NCBI GenBank assembly: GCA_013397435.1 | Contig: VZRG01000183.1 | Coordinates: 718,742 to 782,741 of the forward strand | DNA: 64,000 nt | From: Erythrocercus mccallii | Lineage: Eukaryota > Chordata > Aves > Passeriformes > Dicruridae | Reading direction: 5' to 3' | In this document: one piece after another, positions 35,401 through 47,400 of the stretch | How the letters are laid out: the number at the start of each line of letters is the position of its first letter | Numbering within the stretch: position 1 is the first letter of the stretch | Made by a program: the position numbers and the translations under genes | Notes under the pieces: model-generated | Databases searched by the model: none | The model's input: only the letters and a program-made list of their open reading frames with translations | Told to the model about the DNA's origin: nothing

Positions 35401-38369
35401 GTAGAGAGTTTATGTCTTACAGACTGCCTTAAAAATAAGAGATACCACAAACCCCCACAAAATCAGATCAACCAAAGCACTCCTAATCTATTAGAAATAA
35501 TTAACAAAGTCTGAACTTACATTTTCAGTCTCAAGGCTTTGTACATATATCCATCCACATGATACTACTGTAATTAACTACAACTCACATGGGTGCAAAC
35601 TGCATGTGCTTGAATGAGATACTCAGATGCTCAGGCTGACAGTTCATCCTATACAATGCAATGCATAAAATTGTCAAGTATAATGAGCATTTTACAAAAA
35701 CTAGCCAAAGCAAGAGACTGGTCACCTCTTCCTCCCTTTCATCTTCTCACTAAATATACTACCTTTTCCAAATCTCTGTGCAAGTATTTCAAGGGCACCA
35801 AGTCTGAGCCAGTTGTGAGGGATTAATTGAATTTACAAGGCGATTGCACTGTGTGCAACATCTCAATTAACTTACTTGTTAAATAGGTAATGGCACTTGA
35901 CTTAACTTGTGAAGGAACTTGTCAAGTGGATATTGGTACTTATTTAAAGGATATGGTCTATGGTCTGGCTAAAAAATTAGGATTCCAAAGTGTGTAGGAA
36001 TCTAAACAGTATAATAGGCAAGGCTAGATGCTAAAATGAGCCCTGCCTCCTCATTCAGATACTTCCATCTATTTCACAGTACTTGAATGAGATGACATTT
36101 TTTCTCAGATTTGAAACACTGTTGACCAAAGATATATAGAGAAAAACAAATCATATTTAGATTAAAATTGTCAACTGTGATGTCCTATGAAATCTGTAGA
36201 AATTGGCTTTTGGTTTGACATTTGTTTGTTTAGCTTTTGGGTGTGGCTTTTGGGGCGGGTTTTTTGTGGGTTTTTTTGTTTTCTTTCTCCTGTTAATAAC
36301 TTTTCAATCTCTGCTGAATGAAGCAAGAGTAGAGATAAGATATTGAATATAATTTCTTGAAAAAATCAACAGTGTCATGCTCCTCCTAAAAGGTACTATT
36401 TTATTTGTCCTTTCATTCCAAAAGTTTCCCTTACATCAATAGCTTCCTTAACAACAGGGATAACTGAGCTTGAAAGGGTTTTACTCTGAAATGTCAATGT
36501 TGTTTACTTCCTCTGCTCTTCATTTCAGCATTTTGGCCTGAGTTTTCAGATCTTGGTCTGAGGGAATCATAAATCTTGGAGGATAGATACATAGAAAATG
36601 AAATAGTATGTTCCATCTACTTAGTTTTCAAAGAAATTTAAGTCTATAACTCCCCAGTTGTCAGCACCAAGTTTTTGTGCAATGAATTCTTTTATTTTTA
36701 AATGAAGCCAGGGAAAAAAAATTTAAAAGTAATACCCCATTGTCTGTTTTCCCCAAAGTTTGAAGAGTATGTTTTGATGTGGAGTTCTGCTTAGGAACAT
36801 GTCTGATTTTAATTAAAGCAAACTGTTACAGAATGTACAGGCTGCAAGCTTCAGTTTGATTCTCCCTTGGTACAGACCATCTTATAAATACAGTGGCATC
36901 TCTCTGAAAATGAGACAGACTAACCTCTTGTAGAATGCATAAAACCCTGCACATATGTCATGTGGCTGCCACCTTACCTTCTCGTGGGACAGAAATTCCT
37001 GGCAACCACTTCAGAACTTCAAAAAATGTGGGGGTTTTATGAACGCTTATCAAAGAAAAACAAAGCTTTACATTGTTTAAAGCATCATCCAAGATTCTTC
37101 TTAAAGGGTAAGTCCTTTCCTCAGTACTTAGCTTATGCTTCTCAGCTGGATACAGGGAAACTAAATGGAAGAAAAGGAGGTATTTTCCCTGTAGATTGTA
37201 AGAAAGTCAATGCTTCTGCTTAAGAAATGACATTCCTTTAGTGGCGTCCACTTACTTCACATGAAAAATATCAGGGAAGAGTTTGTTATTGGGGCAGTTG
37301 CACAATTTTCTGCATCTGGAACTGGAAAATATCTTTGCAGAAGATGGAGGCTGCTTTTTGGAAGGCCATTTTCAACAGGTGATAACTTGAGTAGCCGGAG
37401 CTCTGCATCCCCCAACATGATTCTCTAAGCAGGGGTGGCCCTTGACACTGCAAAGTGTTGGCTCTGAAGCCAACAAAGCTGCATCTGAGGTCAGGAACTC
37501 CCATAGGTGTGATTGCAAAACTGATGGTTACAGTTTGGCTGTTATTTTTGCAAGGGTCGCCTGCGTGGGTTATGGTCATCTTTTGCATTTCTGCATGTTC
37601 AATCAACACAAGGGGAGTGGAAGAAGAAAATTTCTCTCTCACACAGAAACAGAGGCAAGCATTGGAAACACTATGCATTTCAATAAGCTGTAATTACAAA
37701 TACAAATTCATTGACTGAACTTGGGCATGCAATTAGTAGACTAATTATGCTATAATTGTAACTGAATACCAAAACAGATGACCATGTGCCAGCCAGCCTC
37801 CATCCCACACAGTTGTCTTTGTGTCATCACTCCTACGCACAGTAGTGTCTATGCTCTTGTGTATCTTCTGCTGAAAATAGGAATCCAGCAGATGGGTAAA
37901 CGCTATCAGTGTCTCACTTAAGTAACCAATTCTTCCAATTCTATATTTACAATCAGCTTACTTTCATAATAACTGTGACTGAGACCCTGTTTGGATGTGT
38001 TGTCTCAGCAGAAAGTCAGAGATGATCCCCAGCCCAAAAGCTCAGAGTCAAAGACACACTTTGGAGAAGTGCTGCTGTCTTTGTTCATTATATCTATGGA
38101 AAGATAAGAGGTGTGCTGATCTCCATGGGTATCAAGGTGCCTAACTCTCTCTTGAATTGACAAATTTTGCAATATCAGCCACTAATGACAGGTTTCACCA
38201 AACTTGAGCTACTTGGTTGAAGGGGCCGTGTAGGTTGTACACTTCCAGAATAATCAATGTACTGAGTCACCTCCACCAGGTGATAGCACATGGAGCACAG
38301 CTGAGCAGGGAGGAGCCTGCCTCAGTGTGCTGGTGTCACCTGGGAAAGTCCAGGCCTAAATTAGTCCTC
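32461..38369. other. Unique AT-rich stretch
   Basis: No gene or clear transposon. G/T-rich simple sequence lies at about 36220-36290. A donor-like GGTAAGT at 37107 follows an open frame (36960-37223). The two-strand-open segment 37286-37718 has no recognised homology. Confidence 0.4.
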
Positions 38370-38440
38370 TAAGGACTTCACCCAAGATCAGACAAACAGT
38401 TTGTAGCAAAGAGAAGGAATCAACCCTGAACCTTTTTTTC
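38370..38440 (-). mobile_element. Possible MIR-like ancient SINE fragment
   Basis: The run 'cacccaagatcagacaaa...' followed by 'gaaggaatcaaccctgaacc' follows the order of the reverse-complemented MIR core and tRNA-derived B-box region ('cccaaggtcacacagct' ... 'ggattcgaaccc'). It is about 65 bp and strongly diverged. MIR copies are rare but present in birds. A chance match is not excluded. Confidence 0.3.
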
Positions 38441-41400
38441 TTCACTTACAGAAAATTAACTCCTTGTTTTATATGGCTTTGTGTAAGTTTGTCTGAAGTT
38501 TTCTGAATGTCCTGCTGCAATGAACAGTGTCTGAATGTCAGTATTTTTATAACTGTTAATATGCATAAGTTTCAATAAAACTAATTTAGCTAAGAATAAA
38601 AATACCTTTTATACAAGATCTCACAGGTTTTGGCAATGTATTGATTTAGTGTACTTAGTTCAGTGAAAAATCTGTTGGTTTAAGCTATCTGCCATTAGAT
38701 TCAATTAAAATATATTGATCTCAGTAAATGTTGGTTAGTAAGTTTTGCCTGACTGTGAAAAAATATTTGCTTAAGCAAAAATTGTATGAGTATTTAGACG
38801 TATTTTAGGTTGGGGACTCTCCTAGCATCAGTAGAACTGTTCAAGTATCAATAAATTTCTCTAAATATAAATGAAAATGTTTTTCCTGAAATTAAAAAAG
38901 CTGATTACAGTAACATTGGGACTGGTATGCATATTAATTCAAGTAAACTTTGTTTTGAAAGAGTAAGCATTCAGTCAGGAATACTGTAACATGAAAACAC
39001 TGAAAACTCAAGCTCTCTATGAGGAAACCAGGCTTTCACATGGAAAGCCAGGCTTTCTTCTTTAACCACAAAGCCAAATAACCACAAACCAATAATAAGA
39101 TAATTTTGGTAGCCATAGGTCATAGGAAAATATGGGTGCAGGCTAGGAAATGCAGCTGTTTTAAAGTACTGTATGCACATTATTTGTGGGATTAATTTTA
39201 ATGCGAAGCATCAAAAAATATTCATAGAAATAAAAAGCATGCAAGCAGTAAGATCTTTTATTAGTTCTATAAAGACTGGAAGCCCCTGGGACTCTGGTCT
39301 GCAAGCAGAAAAGTACCCTCACCTTGAGATAAAAGATGGACATGCCTAACTCTCTCCTCAGCTACCTGCACTCACACCTAGATGATAACTACCGAGCACT
39401 GCCAGCCAGAGAGCAGGTTAAATCTATCCCACAGTGGTTTCCTCAGAGCCATGCAGCAATCCAGCTCTAGGGTTCAGATTAAAAAACTCAGGAGATCTGG
39501 ATTGGTAGCTGTACATTATTCTTCAGAGAATACATACATGCTGCCCATTTGTTAGCTGCTTACACTAGAGCTGTTTATTTTAGAGATATTCTTTGTTGCA
39601 ATTTCATCCATTCAAGTTAAAAAAAATAAATTTCTGGATAGAAAGTAACAGGTTTTTATCTTTGTGGGTTTACCTGGGGGAACTGTACTTTGAAGTTTCC
39701 CTCTCTTTTCCCTGTGTGGGTGTGTGCAGAGAAGAAATAATGTATTCATGGGGTTTTGTACCTGCCACCTGTCCTGTATTTGAATGGCACACGTTGTCTG
39801 GTAGAACTGCCTTGCCTGGGAAAGTGTATCTGTGTATATACTTCTTTCACAAGCACCAGGAGACTGACACCAGCACCACTGTGAGGCACTCTCTGGATGG
39901 CAAGGGCAGTGGCCACAACAGCACAAAGGTATGGCACAGTATTCAGGGGTATCACACTTCAGGTAGGCACACACTCTCATTTCTTACTTTATCACTCTCA
40001 TTTCCTCAGTCTTTTTGATCGTTAGTTGGAGGCTTGAAAATAAAAATCTCTTTAGCTATGTGGCCACAGTTGTTGGCCAGAGGTTCCTGTAGTTTTGGCT
40101 AACTGTTTCCATAAATTTGTGGTTTGAAATCAAGAACCTCTACTCATTGCCTTCTACAAGTCATTCTCTTTTTTAAAATCCTGTAGTAACAATAGTTAAA
40201 CCCCATTACTACATGTTTACGTAATAGAAATGGAAATTCATACCTGAAAATGTGATGTATATAACTTTCACATTGAGATAGACCTCTTGGACTGTATGTC
40301 ACATGGCAATTATAACAGCCATTACCTGGCAAAAGAAAAAACTATGCAAGTGTGAAAATGAGAAATGAAATCCAGGTGCATTCCTACAATGGACTGTATG
40401 GATCAATAAGCAAGTCTTGGGGCAAGACAGGGCAGGAAAATCAGCCACACCACTGAGCAGTCAGCATCATACACAATACTTGATTACCAACCATTAAACA
40501 AATGTAAGTTGAGAGCTTCATAAACAAAGAAAAACACAGATAAAAAGCTGAACCAAGGCATCCTTTGATCCAACCCCTTTTTAGGGCTGAGACACTAACA
40601 AAAACCTTTGTTGATTTCTTTCAACTCTAATTTTAATTCATCATCACAGAGTGGAAAAGAAGGAAGGATCATTCTCTTCCTTGGTATTCATGTTTGCTTT
40701 TATTTCTTAAGGTTCTTAGACATTGCTAGTATTGCTGAACTGGCAGAGGGATTTGCATCAGAACAAATCTCAGCTGGCTTTTTAACCCAATAATGTTAAG
40801 AGATTGCTTCCTTCCCATTTAAGTGCATATTTACCCAGAGCGAGTAAACATTACAAAACCAGAAATTATTCAAACACGCATTTCTGATTTAAAATATACA
40901 GGGACCTTCCCTCTCCCTCCCCATTCACCTCAGTGGGAGTTTCTGACTGAATAATTAAAGACAAAATTATCTTCAGAGGTTGAAGAATTAAGTCTGCTTT
41001 TGAAGAAATGAGATAATGGGTACCCAAGAACGCAGAGAACAAAGTTGCTTACAGCATGATCCCAGTCACTCAGGGGGTAAGTTTCAGAGACACAGAAGCT
41101 CTCTCAACCAAAGCCAGCCCCAGTATCCAAAATCCCAGCAAAACACATATGACAGAGCAGAATACAGAAAAGCAAGAATACTTACATTATAGGATTTACT
41201 TTAATCCATATCATGAAACTAGGTCAGATGACTATCTGAGTAGGTAAGAATGAAATGAAGAACAATAAGTGCAACAAATAAGAAAGAAGGAAAAGTTAAG
41301 GTGAAAGAGCAAGGCAAAGAAAACACTGTACTAGGTCTAAGCAGCAAAACAAGTGCACATTGCTGCTGGAAGTTTAATATGCACTACTACCTGTGTAAGC

Positions 41401-44400
41401 ATAAAACTCAAGGAAGGAATCCTGTAAGGTTGTAGAGGTGGCATTTATATGACAGATTTATTGTATTTTTTTTCATGATCACAGTAATAATACTTTGATG
41501 CCATCTATACTAGTTTCAGACCAGGAATACTGTATTTCCTGGAACTATTCCAAGTAATACATGGATTGTGTTTTGCCCAGCAAGCTGAGGTGATGCAGAG
41601 TGGTCTAATGTCCTATTTTCTGAGCCAAGGTTCGGGCTCAGAAGTTCTGCAAGATAAATCACTTGTGGGATCATCCTGCCTGTGTCCATGAAAGGTATGT
41701 ATTTTATGAGAATTCCAGACTTTATTAATTTGCATACATTATTATATTTTTCTTAAAATTTCAAGTCCTAAGAAAGATTTTCCAAAAATGTGGAGAGCAG
41801 AGTGGGCAAACATTCATGAGAAAGAAAAGTTATTTACAGAGAAGCTGAACTCCATCAGATGAGTGACTACTCTAATAAATGTTTGACTTTTCTCACCCAC
41901 TTTCTGGAGAGAGATTCAGCCTTAAGAAATAAAGTCTCTAAATTAAGAAGCTTAATAAATTCTGCATTTAAGATGACTTGGTAGCTTGTGGGAATGCTTA
42001 AGGTTTATGCTAGAAATTCCCTTGCATCCCAGGGATCAAGAGTAGAAGCTGATAACTCGAGGCACGGGAGCAGCATGTCTCACTCCACTGGCTCTGTCTT
42101 CAGAGAACATTAGTAGCTGGCATGAGGATGAGTGTAGGTCTCCCTGAAAATCATAAAAGAAAGTAGACAGCTACACTGTACTGCCTCTAGTTACTACTAC
42201 ACACTTCCCCTACACACAGAAACTTATTTCCATTGCTCTAGTGGTTGTTTTCAGTTTTCTTCATCATGGTAGATTCATTGTCAGACAAAGGAAAAGGGAA
42301 ATAACTTTGTCCTAATTAGTATCGATCTTCAAATAACAACATACCTGAGATGGAATCACAGACACCACACTGAGAACTGGAAAAGCCCTGAAGGCTTTCT
42401 ACAGGGTGTATAAATATATTTGATCTTCCTGGTCTTCTATGCTCATTCCTGACAAGCAGTGACAAGTGACCAGGAGGCAGTAATTGGTTTCAAGGCAGCT
42501 TCACTGTGACTGAGTAAGAAAGTAGGATCATATTTTTGCTATACAAACCCAACCTAAGGACCAGCCCAACTGAAAAGACATTTTCTGACGGCAAAATTCA
42601 CCTGTTCTATGATGATATCTTTGTATGATACTCTAATAAGGTAACTACATTGACTTGTATTATTCTTTTCATCCATTTTAACCCCTAAATCCTTTCTAAA
42701 AGGGCAAATAAACAAGAAACTCCCACACCATTATCCCTCTGTTTTAGGATTTTTTTCTCAAAGATAGGGAGAAGAAGAGGGACAGGAGATTTCAAAGGCT
42801 TCTTGCACCTGTCAGACCACCCTGCACTGCACCTGTGAAGCTGCTTTTCACACAGACTCTCTGCTCACATGTGGAAGCAATATGCTAAGTGCAACAGCAA
42901 TGTGTATTATACAGCTCAGTTACTTAGATACTGCATTTAACTAGAGACACTTATTCTCATCTAATGGTTAGCCAGTGTGACTGAACACCGGAAAATACTC
43001 TCTGTGAACGTTTGTTTCAGTTCCTAGTGAAATTTGCCTGCAATCACATTCCTTCTGCCTACACTACTCACAAATGAGCTATTCATTAGTTTTATACTAG
43101 GCCAGGAATAGGCACTGAAAGTGGAGCTACTCAAAACAATTTCCAGTTCAACATTTTTAAAAAAAGAAAAGGTGGATGGAAATTTGGTCTGTGTTCTCAG
43201 ATATGAAAAGGAGTGAGAAATAAAAATTGAAAGTGATTTTCAAATTTGTAACTATGGTAATGGCAAGTTTCTAAATGGCAGAGACTGTGAATGAGTAGCA
43301 CTGCCTTTTGTGCTCCACTGAAATGGGGGCATCATTGCAGCTATTTAACAAACTGGCCCCAAAAGGTATCTGAGGTCATCCAGGATGTTACAGGTTCAAA
43401 GCAAAGGCTTGAAGTTCTAAAGTGAACCACAGGTATGCTAAAAAGGAAGTATAGAAGTTCCCTATTGTCTTCCATCCTCTTCTGTCTTCAGACTGTAAGT
43501 GCTTCAGGACATAATTGTACATATGCATGTTTTCAGATAAAAGCAGCAGAGGCAGGCAAAAAAATATAGTATGGATGAAAATAGTTAATCAAAATGGTTG
43601 AACAAATACACTTACAAGCATATTTATATCTTCAAATTATTCATAAAATGTCTGGCAAGGAGCTCCAAGTTCCTTTCAGGAGGTTTTGTAACCAAAGTTT
43701 ACCTTGAGAGCTGGGAATATGTGTCAAGAGGAAGAGATGCAGGAGGACCATGGCAGCAGCCCAAGGGTTAAGACAGCTGCAAAAAAAAATCCAGGAAGAT
43801 GGTAACACAGCAAACACCTACTCAGCAGAGTATTTAATGCCAAAGATCAAGTTATGGCATGTAGCTGGTAATATTGCTGAGGTCAAGAGGCCGCAAACTC
43901 TCTTATGATGGTTATCTCTATCTTTCAGCTTCCTATATTTTGACTTTACACTCCATTTTTTGTTCACCAGGCCTCATGGTAAGTGCCTAGTTGATGACTA
44001 TTCTGCTTAGCCTTTAAGAAATAAGGGTAAGCCCCAAGCAACATTTCTGTGGTTTCTGTTTCCTGTGTCAGCAAATCACTCTGAGTAGCAAATGCATTCC
44101 GGAAAATTAGGGTCTGTTCATGGACAATTTGCAAACATAGGAAGACTCAAAAATTCAATTAATAGCTGTCTTGTTATGAGTTATTATCTCCACCTCTTCT
44201 GTTTGCTGCTCAGCAACTGTGTGTGGCCAGTTAGGCCAACACATGCTCCCAAAAACATGTGACACATCACTTCTGACCTTGTTCTTCCTATGACCTTATA
44301 GCACTGGCTTGCAGAAAGAATGTGTGTACAAATACCCTGGCGTAACTTCAAAAGCGGTTCAGTAAGTAGTTCACAACTGCTGACCATCTGGCTGTTAGAT

Positions 44401-47400
44401 CTAAGAGGGATCTATTAATGTTAGAGCTAGAACCGTGCCAAGCTGCAGCAGAAACTGCATGACCAAAGTTCATGCAGGCCGCCCTTAAAACCCTGACAGA
44501 AATCATTACAATTGTTTTATCCACCCATTTACTCAAGTAATGTCACATTACTGGTCGTGCTGTCACAGAGGCACTTCACAAGAAGGAGCTCCATTATTTG
44601 ATAGTACAATAATAGGCAGCCTCTAACAGCTTTAAATCTGGGTTTATGTCTTCATGATATACTGGAAAAGACAAATTTTTGTGCATTCACTTGCTCCTTC
44701 CTGCCTTTTGAGATGATCAAAAGACATAGAATAGATAGACAGATATGCTGTTAACACAGTGACAAGCCTCAGGTAGAGGCAACATAAATTAAATGGAGCT
44801 CTGCATTGTAAGGTGGTTTTATCATGCCCTTGCTCAGCTTAAAGTCTGGTAGAATAAGTTTGTGTCATCCAGCAGTTTTAGTGCACTGGCAAAATATACA
44901 ATAAGCAAAGAACAAAGAGCGGGGGGGAAGGGGGAAATACATGAATATATACAGTTTATGGGTCAATATATGTATCATGGAAGCTGATGGACAAAATCTA
45001 TACTCAGACATCTCCCCACACTTCTATTTTATTGGTGTCACAAAAGAAATGATCCTGAGGGATTTGCCAGTATCATCATGCATGTCAGTTTACAATGGTC
45101 TTTTCATTTACTGGAAGCAACAAGAAGTAAAAGCTGTGAAAAGGATAAAAATATATTATATTGACATTGCTAACAATTTTGCAAAACAATAAGTAGCAAT
45201 TTTGAAAACAATAAAATTTAATAATAAAGTTTGCATTTTCCATTGAAGAATATTTGGAAAACTGTCCAAGTATCCATTCTTTCTCTTATAGATACATTTA
45301 AATAAGTTTGGAATATGTATTGAGTCTTAAGCACAAGACTAAAATTCATTTGCTAAATATTTTCTCTTTTTTTATTACTGGCCTAATTGGTCTAACTTAC
45401 AATATCGTCTCTAAGTATTTTTCCCTCTTATGTATGCTTCCGATGAGCAGATCAGTCTATGAAACTTAGGAAGTTGATCTGAACCAAAGCCAGTATAAAA
45501 TCCTTTTAAGGTTTGTCCATCTCTGCTTACAATGTTGTTTTGAAAAATAACCTCAAGGCTATTTAATTAATTGTTCATTCTTTTAGTCTCCCAGCCCAGG
45601 TAGATTAATACCTGTGCTGCCCATGGATCAATGAGTTCTGGAATTTCCTACAGATTAGCACATCTGTAGTTTAAAGCCATTTTACCTTAGAAGGAAAGAA
45701 AGAAGCAAAGAAAGAAAACATATTCCCATGAGGAACCTTTCAGGGATCAATTCATAAGCAAAGGAAAACATGCTATTCTCAGCAAGGAAACAATGTAATT
45801 TTTTTGTCTGCTACAGTGATTAATAAGGTTCTATAGCTACAGCCTATTTAAAGGTCTCCATCAATCCATGTAGGCCTAAAGCTGACCCACTTTAAATTCT
45901 TAAAATACAATGAGAATTGCCCTCAATGGTTTTTTTTTAAACTATAGGAGTAAGTGGAAGCTTTAGAATTGCCACCAACAATTTCCTTCATCAAGAAATC
46001 TTAGTATCACTGTTGAGAGCATTCAGAAATAGTGGCAGAAATCCTAGAGCTCTAGGGGAAGCAGCTTAAAAATCTCCAAATCTCAGGGTAGCTAGGGACC
46101 ACAAAGTATCATGCTGTTGGATTTTTTTATGGATACAATGCAGAAGAAGGATTTTTTTTCCCAGTCTTAATTTCAAAATCCCCAACAAGGTTCTGCTGTC
46201 TTTTGTCTTCAAGGTTCAAAATCAGATTAAAAAAGCAAAGTTTTGTCTACCAGTTTCTGTGTATCCAAGGTGGTAACGTTTTTCTGGAACTAAGGAAATA
46301 AATTCAATATCTATAAGCATTTAGGAGCTCAGAGATTGCATTTTAGGTTACAGTTAGTAGACTCAACCCTCAACCTTGAGCCTTCCATCTTCCACATTAG
46401 CTGGAGATGAATATTTACTGGTCTTCCTGGGTTGTGACTCTGAAGGACCAAATCCTTTCAGGTGAGGTTTAGTCGGTAACCCAGAGAGTGCTTGATTGTC
46501 ACAGATCAGACCCTTGAGTTCTCCTTCAGCAAAGTACACATGCAGCTGCTCAGAGGGTAAATAACCTTACTACTCAGATATGCAAAGTCCCATTGGGATT
46601 TTAGTGGGTAGGGCACCTTCTGAATAAATAAATCCATAAATCCTCAAAGCACAAGAAGGCTGAAAAAAAATTTTTAAAAAATCATCAAAATCTTCAGTCA
46701 AAATAGATAAGAATCTCATTATTTGTATCTAGTGAAAAAGTGCATCTTACTGAAGACAAAAACTAAATTATTATTATGCGACCAGTAGCCAAACATAAAA
46801 TAGAATGTATGCTAATTTCAGAGTTCAAATAGGCATTTATGATCCTAAATTTAGTCTCCCATTAAAAAAAAGTACCTTGGCCGAGCTGTTTAAAAACACA
46901 TCAAACCCTTTAAGTGAAGCATAAATAAATAGGTAGTGTCTTCAGTCTCAGAAAACCAGGCAGCAAAAGAGGAAGCAAGCAACGCCTCCACCCTGAGCAT
47001 TGCATGGATGGCATGCAGTAGGAATTGTGAACCACCTATCCCACCTGATGGGATGAATAACAAAGTTAGCAGGGCTGATGACAAAACAAAATCCTTGATA
47101 TAGTACGGAACAGCTGAATAATGAGAAAAATTCTTGGGATCCAAAGTCAGGCCAAAATATTCTGCCATGAGAAAATATGTGAACTAGTGGGTGGGGAAGT
47201 GCAGCCCGGTTCTGCAGCCTCTGTGTGCATCTGGGCTATACCTCTTGCTGTCAGGCTGGGACTGAAGGAGGGCAGCAAAGGAGGCAGCAAACAAGGGCTA
47301 CTTGTTTCTATGCTCCAACATGCATCTGTCTGGTCCCTTTGATTCATGAGTGTCTCAGATTTGTCTTTTCCACCCTCTTGGGAACAAAGGCTTCATGATC

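Noticed and set aside
37286..37718. Two-strand-open segment of 83 to 130 codons
   Set aside because: No homology recognised. Openness on both strands reflects local composition.
39593..40018. 141-codon plus-strand frame
   Set aside because: No recognisable domain. The opposite strand is also open over much of the same stretch, which suggests low stop density and not selection.
40915..40950. Relic of an amniote MITE carrying a 'cccattgacttcagtggga'-like core; a similar match occurs at 53551-53580
   Set aside because: The matches are only about 20 to 30 bp, and no terminal inverted repeats could be found.
42350..42410. CR1 3'-end fragment on the minus strand ('ggaatcacagacaccac')
   Set aside because: The resemblance is short and fades after 'ggaaaagccctgaaggc'.
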